Origin: Clostridium folliculivorans
GTDB taxonomy: Bacteria > Bacillota > Clostridia > Clostridiales > Clostridiaceae
Direction of reading: 5' to 3'
DNA: 64,000 bases
NCBI RefSeq assembly: GCF_024341905.1
Contig: NZ_BQXY01000008.1
Span: 91,351-155,350 of the forward strand
The position numbers and the translations under genes are program-made. A model generated the notes under the pieces. It saw nothing but the letters and a program-made list of their open reading frames with translations. It was not told the DNA's origin and made no database searches. Every line of letters starts with the position of its first letter. Within the stretch, counting starts at the first letter, position 1. Below, piece after piece: positions 1-10,600 of the stretch.

Positions 1-105
1 GATGGAATTTTGATGATAGTTAACGGTAACTTCTTTAAAGGATTGAAACATTTATTAAAGGAAAGAAGAAAGCTTCTAAGTAAGAAGAAGTCAAAAGATA
101 AATAG
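1..105 (+). CDS. C-terminal end of an upstream gene (partial)
   Basis: Reading frame 1 is open from the window edge to a TAG at 103-105 and encodes only the last 34 residues. The tail is strongly basic, with runs of Lys and Arg near the end. No domain can be recognised from so little. It lies 60 bp upstream of a glycosyltransferase on the same strand, so it is probably another member of the same surface-polysaccharide cluster. That assignment is by position only. Confidence 0.45.
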   Translation, partial: DGILMIVNGNFFKGLKHLLKERRKLLSKKKSKDK

Positions 106-165
106 AAGTTAAAAATAAATTTTAAAACTTATCCTAAAGAGATAATTAGAAAAGGTAGTGTTAGA

Positions 166-1182
166 ATGAAATTATTATCGGTAGTAATTCCTTGCTATAA
201 TTCACAAGAATATATGAGACATTGTATTGAGTCTCTGTTGCCAGGGGGAGAGTGTATAGAACTATTAATAGTTAATGATGGCTCTATTGATAAAACAGCA
301 GAGATTGCAGATGAATACGCAAGAAAATATCCAACTATCGTAAGAGCGATACATCAACAAAATGGAGGACATGGAGAGGCTGTAAATGCTGGAATCAGAA
401 ATGCAACAGGACTATATTTTAAAGTTGTGGATAGCGACGATTGGGTAGATTCTAGTGCATATGAAGAAATATTAAGGGCGTTGAAAAAACTAACTTCAGC
501 TGAAACTCCTGTTGATATGTTTATAAGTAATTTTGTTTATGAAAAAGAAGGTGCAAAGAATAAGAAGGTTATGAAGTATGAAAATGCACTTCCAGAAGGG
601 ACAATCTTTACTTGGGATGATATCAAGCATTTTAGAAAAGGGCAGTATATATTGATGCATTCTGTTATTTATAGAACACAATTGTTAAAGGATTGTGGAT
701 TAGAGCTGCCAAAGCATACCTTCTATGTTGATAACTTATTTGTATATGTTCCACTTGAACATGTTAATAAAATCTACTATGTTAATGTCGATTTTTATAG
801 ATATTTTATAGGTAGAGGAGATCAATCAGTTAATGAGAGTGTAATGATAAAAAGAATTGATCAACAGATCAAAGTAAACAAGCTTATGATAGAGCAAGTA
901 CAATTAGAAAATATTAATAATATAAAGCTTCGTAAGTATATGTTTAACTACCTAGAAATTGTTACTGTAGTATCTACTATCTTATTAATACGTTCTGGAA
1001 CAACAGAAAACTTAGAGAAGAAAAAAGAATTATGGAAGTATATTAAAGATACTGATTTAGAGTTGTATAATAGCCTTAGATACGGATTTATGGGTGGAAT
1101 AATGAATTTGCCTGGACAAATTGGTCGTAGCATTGCTGTGGGAGCATATAAAATATCACAAAGATTAGTTGGATTTAATTAA
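166..1182 (+). CDS. Family 2 glycosyltransferase (GT-A fold)
   Basis: 338 residues. The N-terminus (LSVVIPCYNS, then VNDGS at 36-40) and the DSDDW motif at 89-93 are the nucleotide-sugar and metal-binding signatures of GT2 enzymes with a GT-A fold. These transfer a sugar from an activated donor to a growing polysaccharide or lipid-linked acceptor at the cytoplasmic face of the membrane. The C-terminal third has no clear transmembrane segment but contains hydrophobic stretches that may contact the membrane. It is followed by a strong terminator and then by UDP-galactopyranose mutase, which suggests a galactofuranose-containing surface glycan. Donor and acceptor cannot be read from the sequence. 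Confidence 0.88.
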   Translation: MKLLSVVIPCYNSQEYMRHCIESLLPGGECIELLIVNDGSIDKTAEIADEYARKYPTIVRAIHQQNGGHGEAVNAGIRNATGLYFKVVDSDDWVDSSAYEEILRALKKLTSAETPVDMFISNFVYEKEGAKNKKVMKYENALPEGTIFTWDDIKHFRKGQYILMHSVIYRTQLLKDCGLELPKHTFYVDNLFVYVPLEHVNKIYYVNVDFYRYFIGRGDQSVNESVMIKRIDQQIKVNKLMIEQVQLENINNIKLRKYMFNYLEIVTVVSTILLIRSGTTENLEKKKELWKYIKDTDLELYNSLRYGFMGGIMNLPGQIGRSIAVGAYKISQRLVGFN

Positions 1183-1230
1183 TCAAGAAGAATCACATAG
1201 ATAATAGTTTATAAACTTTAGTATAGTTAG

Positions 1231-1270
1231 ATATCTTTCTATGATAAAAATCATAGAAAGATATTTTTAT
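1231..1270 (+). terminator. Intrinsic terminator after the GT2 gene
   Basis: A perfect 14-bp stem (1231-1244 with 1251-1264), a 6-nt loop and a TTTT tail. It separates the glycosyltransferase from glf, so glf must have its own promoter or depend on readthrough. Confidence 0.85.
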
Positions 1271-1307
1271 AGGAAAAGAAAAATATATGTTGAGGAGAAA
1301 GACTTAT

Positions 1308-2417
1308 ATGAATGGTAAATATGATTTTTTAATAGTGGGGGCAGGATTATACGGTGCAGTATTTGCACAAGAAGCTAGAAAAGCTGGGAAAACATGTCTT
1401 ATTATTGATAAGCGTGATCATGTTGCAGGAAATATTTATACTGAAAGAATTGAAGATATTCAGGTACATAGGTATGGAGCTCATATCTTTCATACCAACA
1501 ATAAAGAAGTGTGGCATTATGTGAATCAATTTGCAGAATTCAATAGATATACCAACAGTCCTGTAGCAAATTATCATGGAGAAATATATAACTTACCTTT
1601 TAATATGAATACATTTAATAAGATGTGGGGAGTTATAACACCAGATGAGGCAAAGAAAAAAATAGAACAGCAGCGTAGTGAAAGCTTTGTTGAAAACCCT
1701 AGAAATTTAGAGGAGCAAGCGATAAATTTAGTAGGTGTGGATATATATGAAAAGCTTATACGTGGATATACTGAAAAACAATGGGGACGCCCTTGCAATG
1801 AATTGCCTGCATTCATCATTCGTAGATTGCCTGTAAGATTTACATATGACAATAATTATTTTGATGCCAAATATCAAGGTATACCTGAGGGTGGTTATAC
1901 TAAGATGATTGAAAAAATGATAGAGGGTATTGAGGTAAGGTTGAATGTAGACTATTTACAAGATAAAGATGAATGGGATAGTATTGCGGATAAAGTGGTT
2001 TATACTGGTCCTATTGATGCATATTTTAACTACAAGTTTGGGGTTTTGGAATATAGAAGTGTAAGATTTGAAACAGAAGTTTTGGATATGGAAAACTTTC
2101 AAGGTAATGCTGTAGTAAATTATACAGATAGCGAAACTCCATATACCCGTATCATAGAACACAAGCACTTCGAATTTGGAACACAGCCTAAAACTGTTGT
2201 TAGCCGTGAATATAGCGCAGAATGGAAACTAGGAGATGAACCTTATTATCCTGTAAATGATGAAAGAAACAGTGCATTGTATGAAAAGTACAAGTTAGCC
2301 GCTGAATCTCAAAGTAAAGTTGTTTTTGGAGGACGTCTAGGAGAGTACAAATATTATGATATGGATAAAGTTATAGAGGTAGCATTACAAAAAGTTAAGG
2401 AAGTTTTGAGTAAATAA
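1308..2417 (+). CDS. glf: UDP-galactopyranose mutase
   Basis: Flavoenzyme that interconverts UDP-galactopyranose and UDP-galactofuranose, the precursor of galactofuranosyl residues in surface polysaccharides. The N-terminal FAD-binding motif is VGAGLYGAVFA, followed by typical family blocks such as HRYGAHIFHT, the EKQWGRP region and the C-terminal GGRLGEYKYYDMD segment. An upstream ATG at 1287 is in frame, but the GAGGAG ribosome binding site at 1292-1297 lies inside that extension, so the start at 1308 (369 residues, normal family size) is preferred. The gene ends the polysaccharide cluster and converges on an RpiR regulator. Confidence 0.95.
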   Translation: MNGKYDFLIVGAGLYGAVFAQEARKAGKTCLIIDKRDHVAGNIYTERIEDIQVHRYGAHIFHTNNKEVWHYVNQFAEFNRYTNSPVANYHGEIYNLPFNMNTFNKMWGVITPDEAKKKIEQQRSESFVENPRNLEEQAINLVGVDIYEKLIRGYTEKQWGRPCNELPAFIIRRLPVRFTYDNNYFDAKYQGIPEGGYTKMIEKMIEGIEVRLNVDYLQDKDEWDSIADKVVYTGPIDAYFNYKFGVLEYRSVRFETEVLDMENFQGNAVVNYTDSETPYTRIIEHKHFEFGTQPKTVVSREYSAEWKLGDEPYYPVNDERNSALYEKYKLAAESQSKVVFGGRLGEYKYYDMDKVIEVALQKVKEVLSK

Positions 2418-2430
2418 GCATCATATATTT

Positions 2431-2480
2431 AAGAAACTACTGCAATTAGTTTATTCTAATTGAAGTAGTTTCTTTTAATT
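2431..2480. terminator. Terminator between convergent glf and rpiR-type gene
   Basis: A 19-bp stem with one mismatch (2431-2449 with 2456-2474) followed by TTTT on the plus strand and preceded by A-rich sequence, so it could work in both directions. Confidence 0.75.
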
Positions 2481-2522
2481 TCTACACAGTACCTTAAGAT
2501 AGTACTTACAAATAACACTTTT

Positions 2523-3410
2523 CTAAAGTTCATTTTGCTCTTTTATCAAGTTAATGGTTGAAAATCTTGGATCTATTTCTTTTGAAATATTAGTCTTATA
2601 TTCTAGATTGAAATTGTAATTAATCTTGAATAAGCAAGAATATAGAATGTCTAAAATTAAATGAATAGAATCATTGCTTGAATATGTTGCAATCTTTGAA
2701 TAAAGTTTTTCTCTTGTAGATATAGAAAAAGCACAATCACCAAAGGATCTTAAGGTGTTCTCACCAATGCTTGTAAGTACAATTGTAGGTGTGTTTTTAT
2801 TTTTTAACATCTCTGCAATTTTTAAAACCTCTTCGTTTTCTCCTGAATAAGAAATTAATATAGCACAATTTTTAGGTGAGGAATTTGAAGCAACCACCAT
2901 TTGCTCACCAGGTAAATTCATAATTTCAACATGGCGATTTATTCTAAGCATTTTATGTTTGAAATCATATGCCATAAGTAGTGAATTACTGCTGCCATAT
3001 ACATTAATCATTTGCGCTTTATTAAGTAGATCCACCGCCTTTTTTAACTCATCATTCTTTAAAAGAGAAAGCGTATCTTCAATACTATTAGCTGCTAAAT
3101 GTGCAACCTTTGAAGCAACATTTATAAAAGAATCGTGAGCTTCAAATGGAAAATTTGGATCAACATCAGAAAAATGGTTGTTTAAGTATTGAAGTTCTTC
3201 AATATACTTTTCTTTAAGTTCGTTCCACCCACTGAAACCAAGCTTTTGTGATAGTCGGACTACTGTCGAGGGCGAAGTATAAGTTGCGTTTGCCAAATCT
3301 TTAGTGGATAGATTTTCAATGTTTTCTTTTTCATTAAGAATATAATTGGCAAGAACTTCTTCAGATTTTGATAGAGAATCTATAGATTCAAGTTTATTTG
3401 AGATAAGCAT
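2523..3410 (-). CDS. RpiR/MurR-family transcriptional regulator (HTH + SIS domain)
   Basis: 295 residues. The N-terminal HTH_6 domain shows the family signature around TSPSTVVRLSQKLGFSGWNE, and the C-terminal half is a SIS (sugar isomerase) domain, with the segment NVYGSSNSLLMAYDFKHK at its start, that normally binds a phosphosugar effector. The frame is open to a TTG at 3467, but an AGAGG ribosome binding site lies 9 nt before the ATG at 3410, which also gives the usual length. The gene is divergent from a GH1 6-phospho-beta-glucosidase; together with the palindrome at 3635-3661 this makes control of that enzyme by a phosphorylated beta-glucoside likely. The effector is inference. Confidence 0.85.
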   Translation of the reverse strand: MLISNKLESIDSLSKSEEVLANYILNEKENIENLSTKDLANATYTSPSTVVRLSQKLGFSGWNELKEKYIEELQYLNNHFSDVDPNFPFEAHDSFINVASKVAHLAANSIEDTLSLLKNDELKKAVDLLNKAQMINVYGSSNSLLMAYDFKHKMLRINRHVEIMNLPGEQMVVASNSSPKNCAILISYSGENEEVLKIAEMLKNKNTPTIVLTSIGENTLRSFGDCAFSISTREKLYSKIATYSSNDSIHLILDILYSCLFKINYNFNLEYKTNISKEIDPRFSTINLIKEQNEL

Positions 3411-3447
3411 AAGTACAGTCCTCTTTTCAATATATGTAAGTGATAAG

Positions 3448-3542
3448 GATGCATCACTTCGAACCAAAATCTATTTTTAAAACTCTCACAGCTTCTGGTG
3501 AGAGAATTTAAAAATGATAAGCTTATTACGAAGTGATACATC
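3448..3542. repeat. 95-bp palindromic repeat, copy A
   Basis: Ends are inverted repeats (GATGCATCACTTCG at 3448-3461, CGAAGTGATACATC at 3529-3542, one mismatch). Inside is a second long hairpin with CTCTCAC at 3483-3489 pairing to GTGAGAG at 3498-3504. The same layout and much of the sequence recur at 31733-31827 and 31832-31926. It lies directly upstream of the rpiR-type start codon and so probably falls in or near that gene's 5' leader. Confidence 0.85.
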
Positions 3543-3634
3543 AATAGGAATAGGATTTCATCATTCTATAGAAAATAGCTAAAAAAAATGAAATCACATT
3601 CTAATATGTAATCAAAATGTTTAAATTGTAATGT

Positions 3635-3661
3635 TTCTTATATATGATTATATCATAAGAA
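3635..3661. promoter_or_regulatory. Candidate operator between rpiR-type gene and GH1 gene
   Basis: A 27-bp imperfect palindrome: TTCTTAT and ATAAGAA as outer arms and TGAT/ATCA as inner arms. It sits in the shared intergenic region between the divergent regulator and the glycosidase, where an RpiR operator is expected. AT-rich palindromes arise by chance, so this is only a candidate. Confidence 0.35.
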
Positions 3662-3784
3662 AAAAATTTATTTAAAGATATACCAGTTAGATAAGCAGTG
3701 CTGCCAAAGCACAGTGTTGAAATTATAAGTTGGTACACCGATTATTAAGCGTTAACTGAAAATGTACAAACATACTTGGATTAA

Positions 3785-5278
<1,494 letters not shown>

Positions 5279-5288
5279 AATTATATAA

Positions 5289-5321
5289 TGAGTGGTATCA
5301 ATTGATATCACTCGTTTTTTC
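5289..5321 (+). terminator. Terminator after GH1 gene
   Basis: A 10-bp stem GAGTGGTATC/GATATCACTC (one G-U pair) with loop AATT and a run of six T. Confidence 0.85.
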
Positions 5322-5401
5322 TTATTTAGAAAATATTAAGTTATAACATAATTTTTTGTATACAATAAATACAACGGGAAATGAAAGAGAGGAAAATTGA
5401 T

Positions 5402-6238
5402 ATGGGATATAAACTAATTGCTTGTGATATGGATGAAACCTTATTAAATGATGATCATGTAATTTGTGAAAAAAATATTGAGTTTATTAAAAGGGCCAAG
5501 GAAGAGTTTGGAGTGAAATTTGTTCCAGCCACAGGAAGAGGCTATAATTCTATTCAGACAGATTTAAGAATATTAGATTTATATAATGAACTGGGTGAGT
5601 ATGTTCTTTCTTTTAATGGAGGTGCATTAACTGAAAACAAAGAAAATAAGTTGCTACAGTTTAAAGGTTTAGATTTTAATAAAATGAAAGAAATTTTTGA
5701 GTATGGATTAACCAAGGATGTTTGTATTCATGTTTACACAAAAGACAAGCTATACATATACAATTTGTCAGATAGTGAAAAGTTAAGAATTGGGAATCAA
5801 AAATTTGAATGCACTATTATGGAAGAAAACACTGTAGATTTTTTAGAAAATGAATTAATAGCTAAGATTTTATATCAAAATATAGATGTACCATATTTAA
5901 TGAGCTTAGAACCTGCTATGAAGGATATAGTACATGGATACTGTTCCGTTAGTTATTCATCAAATCGTTATATGGAGTTTAATTCTTTAGGTGTAGATAA
6001 AGGACAAGGATTAGCAGATTTAGCGAGGATACTAAATATAGATATGAAGGATACAATTGCAGTAGGAGATAACTATAACGATATGGCTATGTTAAAAGTT
6101 GCAGGTTTATCAGTAGCGGCAGGAAATGCTGTGGAAGATGTAAAAAAGGCTTGCGACTACACCACAAGTGCCGATAATAACGAAGGCGTTGTTGCAGAAC
6201 TAATTGAGAAGTTTATTTTTAAGACAAGTAGTATATAG
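5402..6238 (+). CDS. Cof-type HAD-superfamily phosphatase
   Basis: 278 residues. HAD motif I is DMDETL near the N-terminus (nucleophilic Asp and acid/base Asp), motif II is in PATGRGY, and motif IV is GDNYNDMAML. The large inserted cap of about 100 residues places it in subclass IIB (Cof/YbiV/YidA type), which dephosphorylates sugar phosphates and other small phosphorylated metabolites in the cytoplasm. The start at 5402 is chosen because AGAGAGG sits 9 nt upstream; an ATG at 5381 would put that site inside the gene. Its position after a phospho-glucosidase fits sugar-phosphate homeostasis, but the substrate cannot be read. Confidence 0.88.
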   Translation: MGYKLIACDMDETLLNDDHVICEKNIEFIKRAKEEFGVKFVPATGRGYNSIQTDLRILDLYNELGEYVLSFNGGALTENKENKLLQFKGLDFNKMKEIFEYGLTKDVCIHVYTKDKLYIYNLSDSEKLRIGNQKFECTIMEENTVDFLENELIAKILYQNIDVPYLMSLEPAMKDIVHGYCSVSYSSNRYMEFNSLGVDKGQGLADLARILNIDMKDTIAVGDNYNDMAMLKVAGLSVAAGNAVEDVKKACDYTTSADNNEGVVAELIEKFIFKTSSI

Positions 6239-6317
6239 CATCTCCTGCATAACCATTTAATTTAAGTAATATTGTTAAAGTCAGCTCGTAAATTTAATAA
6301 AAGTGCTTTATAAAATA

Positions 6318-6370
6318 AAGGCCGTATATAATGAGGAATAGAAATTTCCTTATATGTACGGCTTTTAAAT
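6318..6370. terminator. Bidirectional terminator between convergent genes
   Basis: A long interrupted stem (GCCGTATATA side at 6321-6330, complementary side ending GTACGGC at 6362) flanked by A-rich sequence on the left and TTTT on the right. It serves the HAD gene on plus and may shield it from the EEP gene on minus. Confidence 0.65.
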
Positions 6371-6411
6371 ATTGACGGCTCTAGACTTAAAACTATTATT
6401 AAAATATTGAA

Positions 6412-7239
6412 TCAAAGATTAAAGTCACACAATACAGGAAAGTGATCTGAAGGATATACTCCAGATCTATTATCTGGTAGCACGCCATATTGAGTAAACT
6501 CAATTGAACCATGGTAAAATACATGATCAATAGCTCTAAAGATTCTATCATGTTGTCGCTGTAGGGATTCCATATTTGACTTATATTCACTCATCATAAA
6601 ACGATGATAGGTAAAAGGTAAACTATAATAAATAGTTGTTTCTGTCTTCGAAGCATCTATGAAGCCTTGGGATAGAATCTCGTCATAGGCTGGAGCTTGT
6701 TCGGAGGAGTTGAAGTCTCCACATAGAATTACTGGAATGTTCTCATTAAATAGTGAAAGCTGTTCTTTTATTACATGAATACTTTTTGAATTTGCTGCCT
6801 TGCCGACATGATCATAATGAGTATTTGCAATAATGAAAGTATTATTTGAGCTTTTATGTTTTAATTGTTTCCATATAACAGTACGAGGGCACTTGGCATC
6901 ATAGCCAATGGAACCAGCAATAGATGGAGTTTCTGATAACCAAAAACATCCCTGATCTTCTAAATCAAACATATTTTTACGATGGAAAATAGGTACCTGC
7001 TCTCCAGATAGATTTCCATCATTACGTCCTATACCAAAGCAGGAGTACTCAGGAAGATTTTCTTCTAAATAAACCTTTTGGTTCTCTAAAGCTTCTTGGA
7101 TACAAAATATATCTGGATTATAGTATTTCAATATAGATAATATCTGTTCACGTCTATATTCCCATGAATATGGCTCATCAGTTCTACGATCAACAAGTAT
7201 ATTGAAAGTCATTAGTCTTAAATTTATAGATTCTTTCAT
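6412..7239 (-). CDS. Endonuclease/exonuclease/phosphatase (EEP) fold hydrolase
   Basis: 275 residues. Conserved EEP blocks are visible in order: LMTFNI, CIQEAL (metal-binding Glu), ANTHYDHVG (catalytic His region), LCGDFNS and SDHFPVLCDF at the C-terminus (catalytic His). Members cleave phosphodiesters of nucleic acids, phospholipids or phosphoinositides. There is no signal peptide, so a cytoplasmic role is likely. The ATG at 7239 has an AGGAGG site 7 nt upstream and is preferred over the in-frame start at 7275. It is convergent with the HAD gene and has no operon partner. The substrate is unknown. Confidence 0.85.
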   Translation of the reverse strand: MKESINLRLMTFNILVDRRTDEPYSWEYRREQILSILKYYNPDIFCIQEALENQKVYLEENLPEYSCFGIGRNDGNLSGEQVPIFHRKNMFDLEDQGCFWLSETPSIAGSIGYDAKCPRTVIWKQLKHKSSNNTFIIANTHYDHVGKAANSKSIHVIKEQLSLFNENIPVILCGDFNSSEQAPAYDEILSQGFIDASKTETTIYYSLPFTYHRFMMSEYKSNMESLQRQHDRIFRAIDHVFYHGSIEFTQYGVLPDNRSGVYPSDHFPVLCDFNL

Positions 7240-7611
7240 ACCTCTACCTCCTGGTATAACAATCCAAATATTCAAATCATAACTATAATTTTATCATGAA
7301 TTTAGAGCAAATTCATCTATAGTAAACAACTACCGGTATGCGTAGTTTATTAATATAGGATAAGATATAAAATTTGTAGCAAAAGTATACAAAAGTAATG
7401 AATAGTGCAAATACAGTATGAAAACGTTGTGATACAATTTTTTTGTAGAATGAAACGGAATAAGAGTGGTCAGTAACTAATATTTAAATTATTTAATGAT
7501 GAAATTCAGCGTAGTAGGACAGTAATGCCAATAATACTTAAAAAGGAGGTGGATTTAAGGAGTTTATAAAAGTTAAAAAATCTTAGAATATAGATAGGGG
7601 GATAATGGGAT
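7240..7611. other. Intergenic region upstream of the GH2 gene
   Basis: 372 bp between divergent genes. It holds a cre-like sequence at 7418-7432 (ATGAAAACGTTGTGA, one mismatch at the conserved C of the CcpA consensus) and an isolated perfect ribosome binding site AAGGAGGT at 7543-7550 that is followed only by a six-codon GTG frame. The ribosome binding site actually used by the GH2 gene is the G-run near 7597-7602. Nothing else was seen. Confidence 0.4.
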
Positions 7612-10600
7612 TTGAAAAGAAATAAGTATAATAAGTTTATGAAGATGTTATCAATTATAATGACTTTTCTTTCTGTGTTAACAGTTAATCCAAGTTTAAC
7701 TAAAGCAGTAACAATTGCTCAAGCTGAAGAATTATCCTATCATGGATTAAAAGGTGACTATTATAAATGTAGTTCTACAACTGCTGCAGATTTTGCAAGT
7801 TTAGTATCTACCAATATAGATGAAAATATAAACTTTTATAGTGCTTTTACTGATGTACTTAAAGCACGTACTGGACAAACTGAGGGATGTGCAGTGAGAT
7901 GGACAGGAAAGATACAGCCTAAATATAGTGAAGATTATACTTTTTATATGATTGGTGATAACGGCTTTAGGCTATGGGTAAATGGTAATTTAATAATTGA
8001 TCATTGGGTAAATGATTGGGAGGTTCCTCAAACAAGCAGTAAAATTAGCCTTAATGCAGGAGTTCAATATGATTTTAAACTAGAGTATTTTCAAGCTACT
8101 GGTGGAGCGGACCTAAAGCTTCAATGGTCTAGTACAAGCCAACCAAAGCAGGTTGTACCAGTAGAATGCTTTTATCAACCAGAAGGTAGTCAAGTACCTA
8201 TAGTAACGGCTTCTGTAGAACCAGTGACAGGAACTTGTCAGCAATATGCACATCCAAATCTACCAAGTACTGTAACTGTAGATTATAGTGATGGTACAAA
8301 AAGACAGCTTCCTGTAGCTTGGGATTTTGGTGATGCATCATTATTTTCTGAGGTTGGAAATGTAGTAGTGACTGGTACAGTGTCAGGCACAACAGCAGAA
8401 GCTATAGCTAATGTAAGTGTGACACCATATGTGCAATGGGAAAAGCAACAGGCTCCTTTAATGACAAAATGGTCAGCAGATGTGACTACTGATAATGCTC
8501 TTCCTGATTATCCAAGAATGCAGATGCAAAGAACTGAGTGGCAGAATCTAAATGGATTATGGCAATTTCAAGAAGGAACTGCAAGTGATCCAGTACCGAC
8601 AGGAAGGAACTTAACAAGGAAAATACTTGTTCCATATCCTATGGAATCAGCTTTATCAGGAATTATGGCTCATTATGATTATTCTTGGTATAGAAGGATT
8701 TTCACTTTGCCTCAAAATTGGAATGGTAAGAAAATAATCATAAACTTTGGTGCAGTGGATTGGCAATCTGAAGTATTTGTAAATGGTACAAGTGTAGGTA
8801 TTCATAAAGGTGGTTATGATCCATTTAGCTATGACATCACTCCATACTTAAAAGCAACAGGAGAACAAGAATTAATTGTAAAAGTTTATGATCCAACAGA
8901 TGCTGCTGGAGAGCCAAGAGGAAAGCAGACCTTACATCAAGGTGGAATTATGTATACATCAACTAGTGGAATTTGGCAAACTGCTTGGCTTGAGCCAGTT
9001 GCAGCATCTTCAAGTATAGATAATTTAAAGATTGAGCCAGATGTGGATGGAGGAAGACTTAAACTTACAGTAAATACAACAGGAGTAGCTGATGGAACTG
9101 TAGTTACTGCTACAGCTTATGATGGAGCAACGATTGCAGGTGAGGTAGATGGTAGTCCAAACACATCCTTATATATCCCAATTACAAACGCTAAGTTATG
9201 GTCTCCAGACAATCCGTTCCTTTATGATCTTAAAGTAGATTTAAAGAAAGACTCAACAGTTATAGATACAGTAAAGAGCTATTTTGGAATGCGTAAGATA
9301 TCCATGAATCAAGTAAATGGAGTAAATAAGATATTTTTAAACAATAAGGAAACCTTCATGATGGGGCCTTTGGATCAAGGGTTCTGGCCTGATGGACTTT
9401 ATACAGCTCCTACCGATGCAGCTTTAAAGTCTGATATCGAACAGGAAAAAGCTTTAGGTTTTAATATGGTAAGAAAACACATAAAGGTAGAGCCAGCTCG
9501 TTGGTATTATTGGGCTGATAAATTAGGGATTTTAGTTTGGCAGGACATGCCATCTGCTGACTCCTATATGAGCAATCCTCCTCCAGTAGATAAACCACAG
9601 TATGAATTGGAACTACAACGTATGGTGCAGACCCATTGGAATAGCCCATCAATCATCATGTGGTGTGTATTTAACGAAGAGCAAGGCCAGTACGATCCAG
9701 CACGACTTGTAGGACTTGTGGCAGGTATTGATTCCTCTAGATTAATAAATCAAGGAAGTGGAGGACCATATGCAAATGCAGGAAACATTTATGATGTTCA
9801 TAGCTATCCACCTCCAGCATGCCCAAATAGTTCAACTCAAATTAATGTTTGCGGAGAATATGGCGGTATAGGATTTAAGATTCCTCAGCATCAATGGAAT
9901 GAAGCTCTCTCAGCAAGTTATATTATGGTAAATAATGCTGATGACTTAACTAACTTATATGATACCTATGCAAATAACCTTCTATCTTATAAGACAAATA
10001 ATGGATTAAGTGCAGCAGTGTATACTGAGATAACTGATGTAGAAAATGAAGTGAATGGTTTAATGACTTATGACAGACAGATGAAATGCGACGTAAATAA
10101 GATTAAGACATCCAATGAAAAGGTTGTTAATAAACTTTCTTATTATAGTGAAGTATTACCTACTTCAAAATCACAAAAGCAGACTTGGAAGTATACTACA
10201 GCAAATACAGCATCAGATTGGTATTCTTCAGGTTTCGATGATTCTACATGGACTTCAGCTCAAGGTGGCTTTGGTACAACAATGACTCCAGGAATCGCTA
10301 TTGGAACAAATTGGGACACCTCAGATATATGGATGCGTAAGAGTTTTAATCCTGGAAACATCACAAATGACGAAATAAATGGCCTATGCTTTAATCTATT
10401 CCATGATGAAGCTAGTGAGATTTATATAAATGGAGTACTTGCAGGAACAGCAACAGGATATTCAACAGATTATGTATTGCTAGATATGAATGATGCTGCT
10501 AAGAAGGCAATTAAGATTAATGAAAATAATGTTATTGCAGTTCATTGCCATCAGACAACAGGAGGACAAGGGATTGATGTAGGGATAGGAAAGAGAGTTC

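Noticed and set aside
5402..6238. HAD phosphatase considered as the beta-phosphoglucomutase missing from the GH65 locus
   Set aside because: It has the large Cof-type (IIB) cap and GDNYNDMAML motif, unlike the small helical cap of beta-phosphoglucomutase, and is 38 kb away.
7543..7568. Perfect AAGGAGGT followed by a GTG frame of six codons
   Set aside because: The GTG overlaps the ribosome binding site and the peptide is too short to support as a gene; kept only as a note on the leader.
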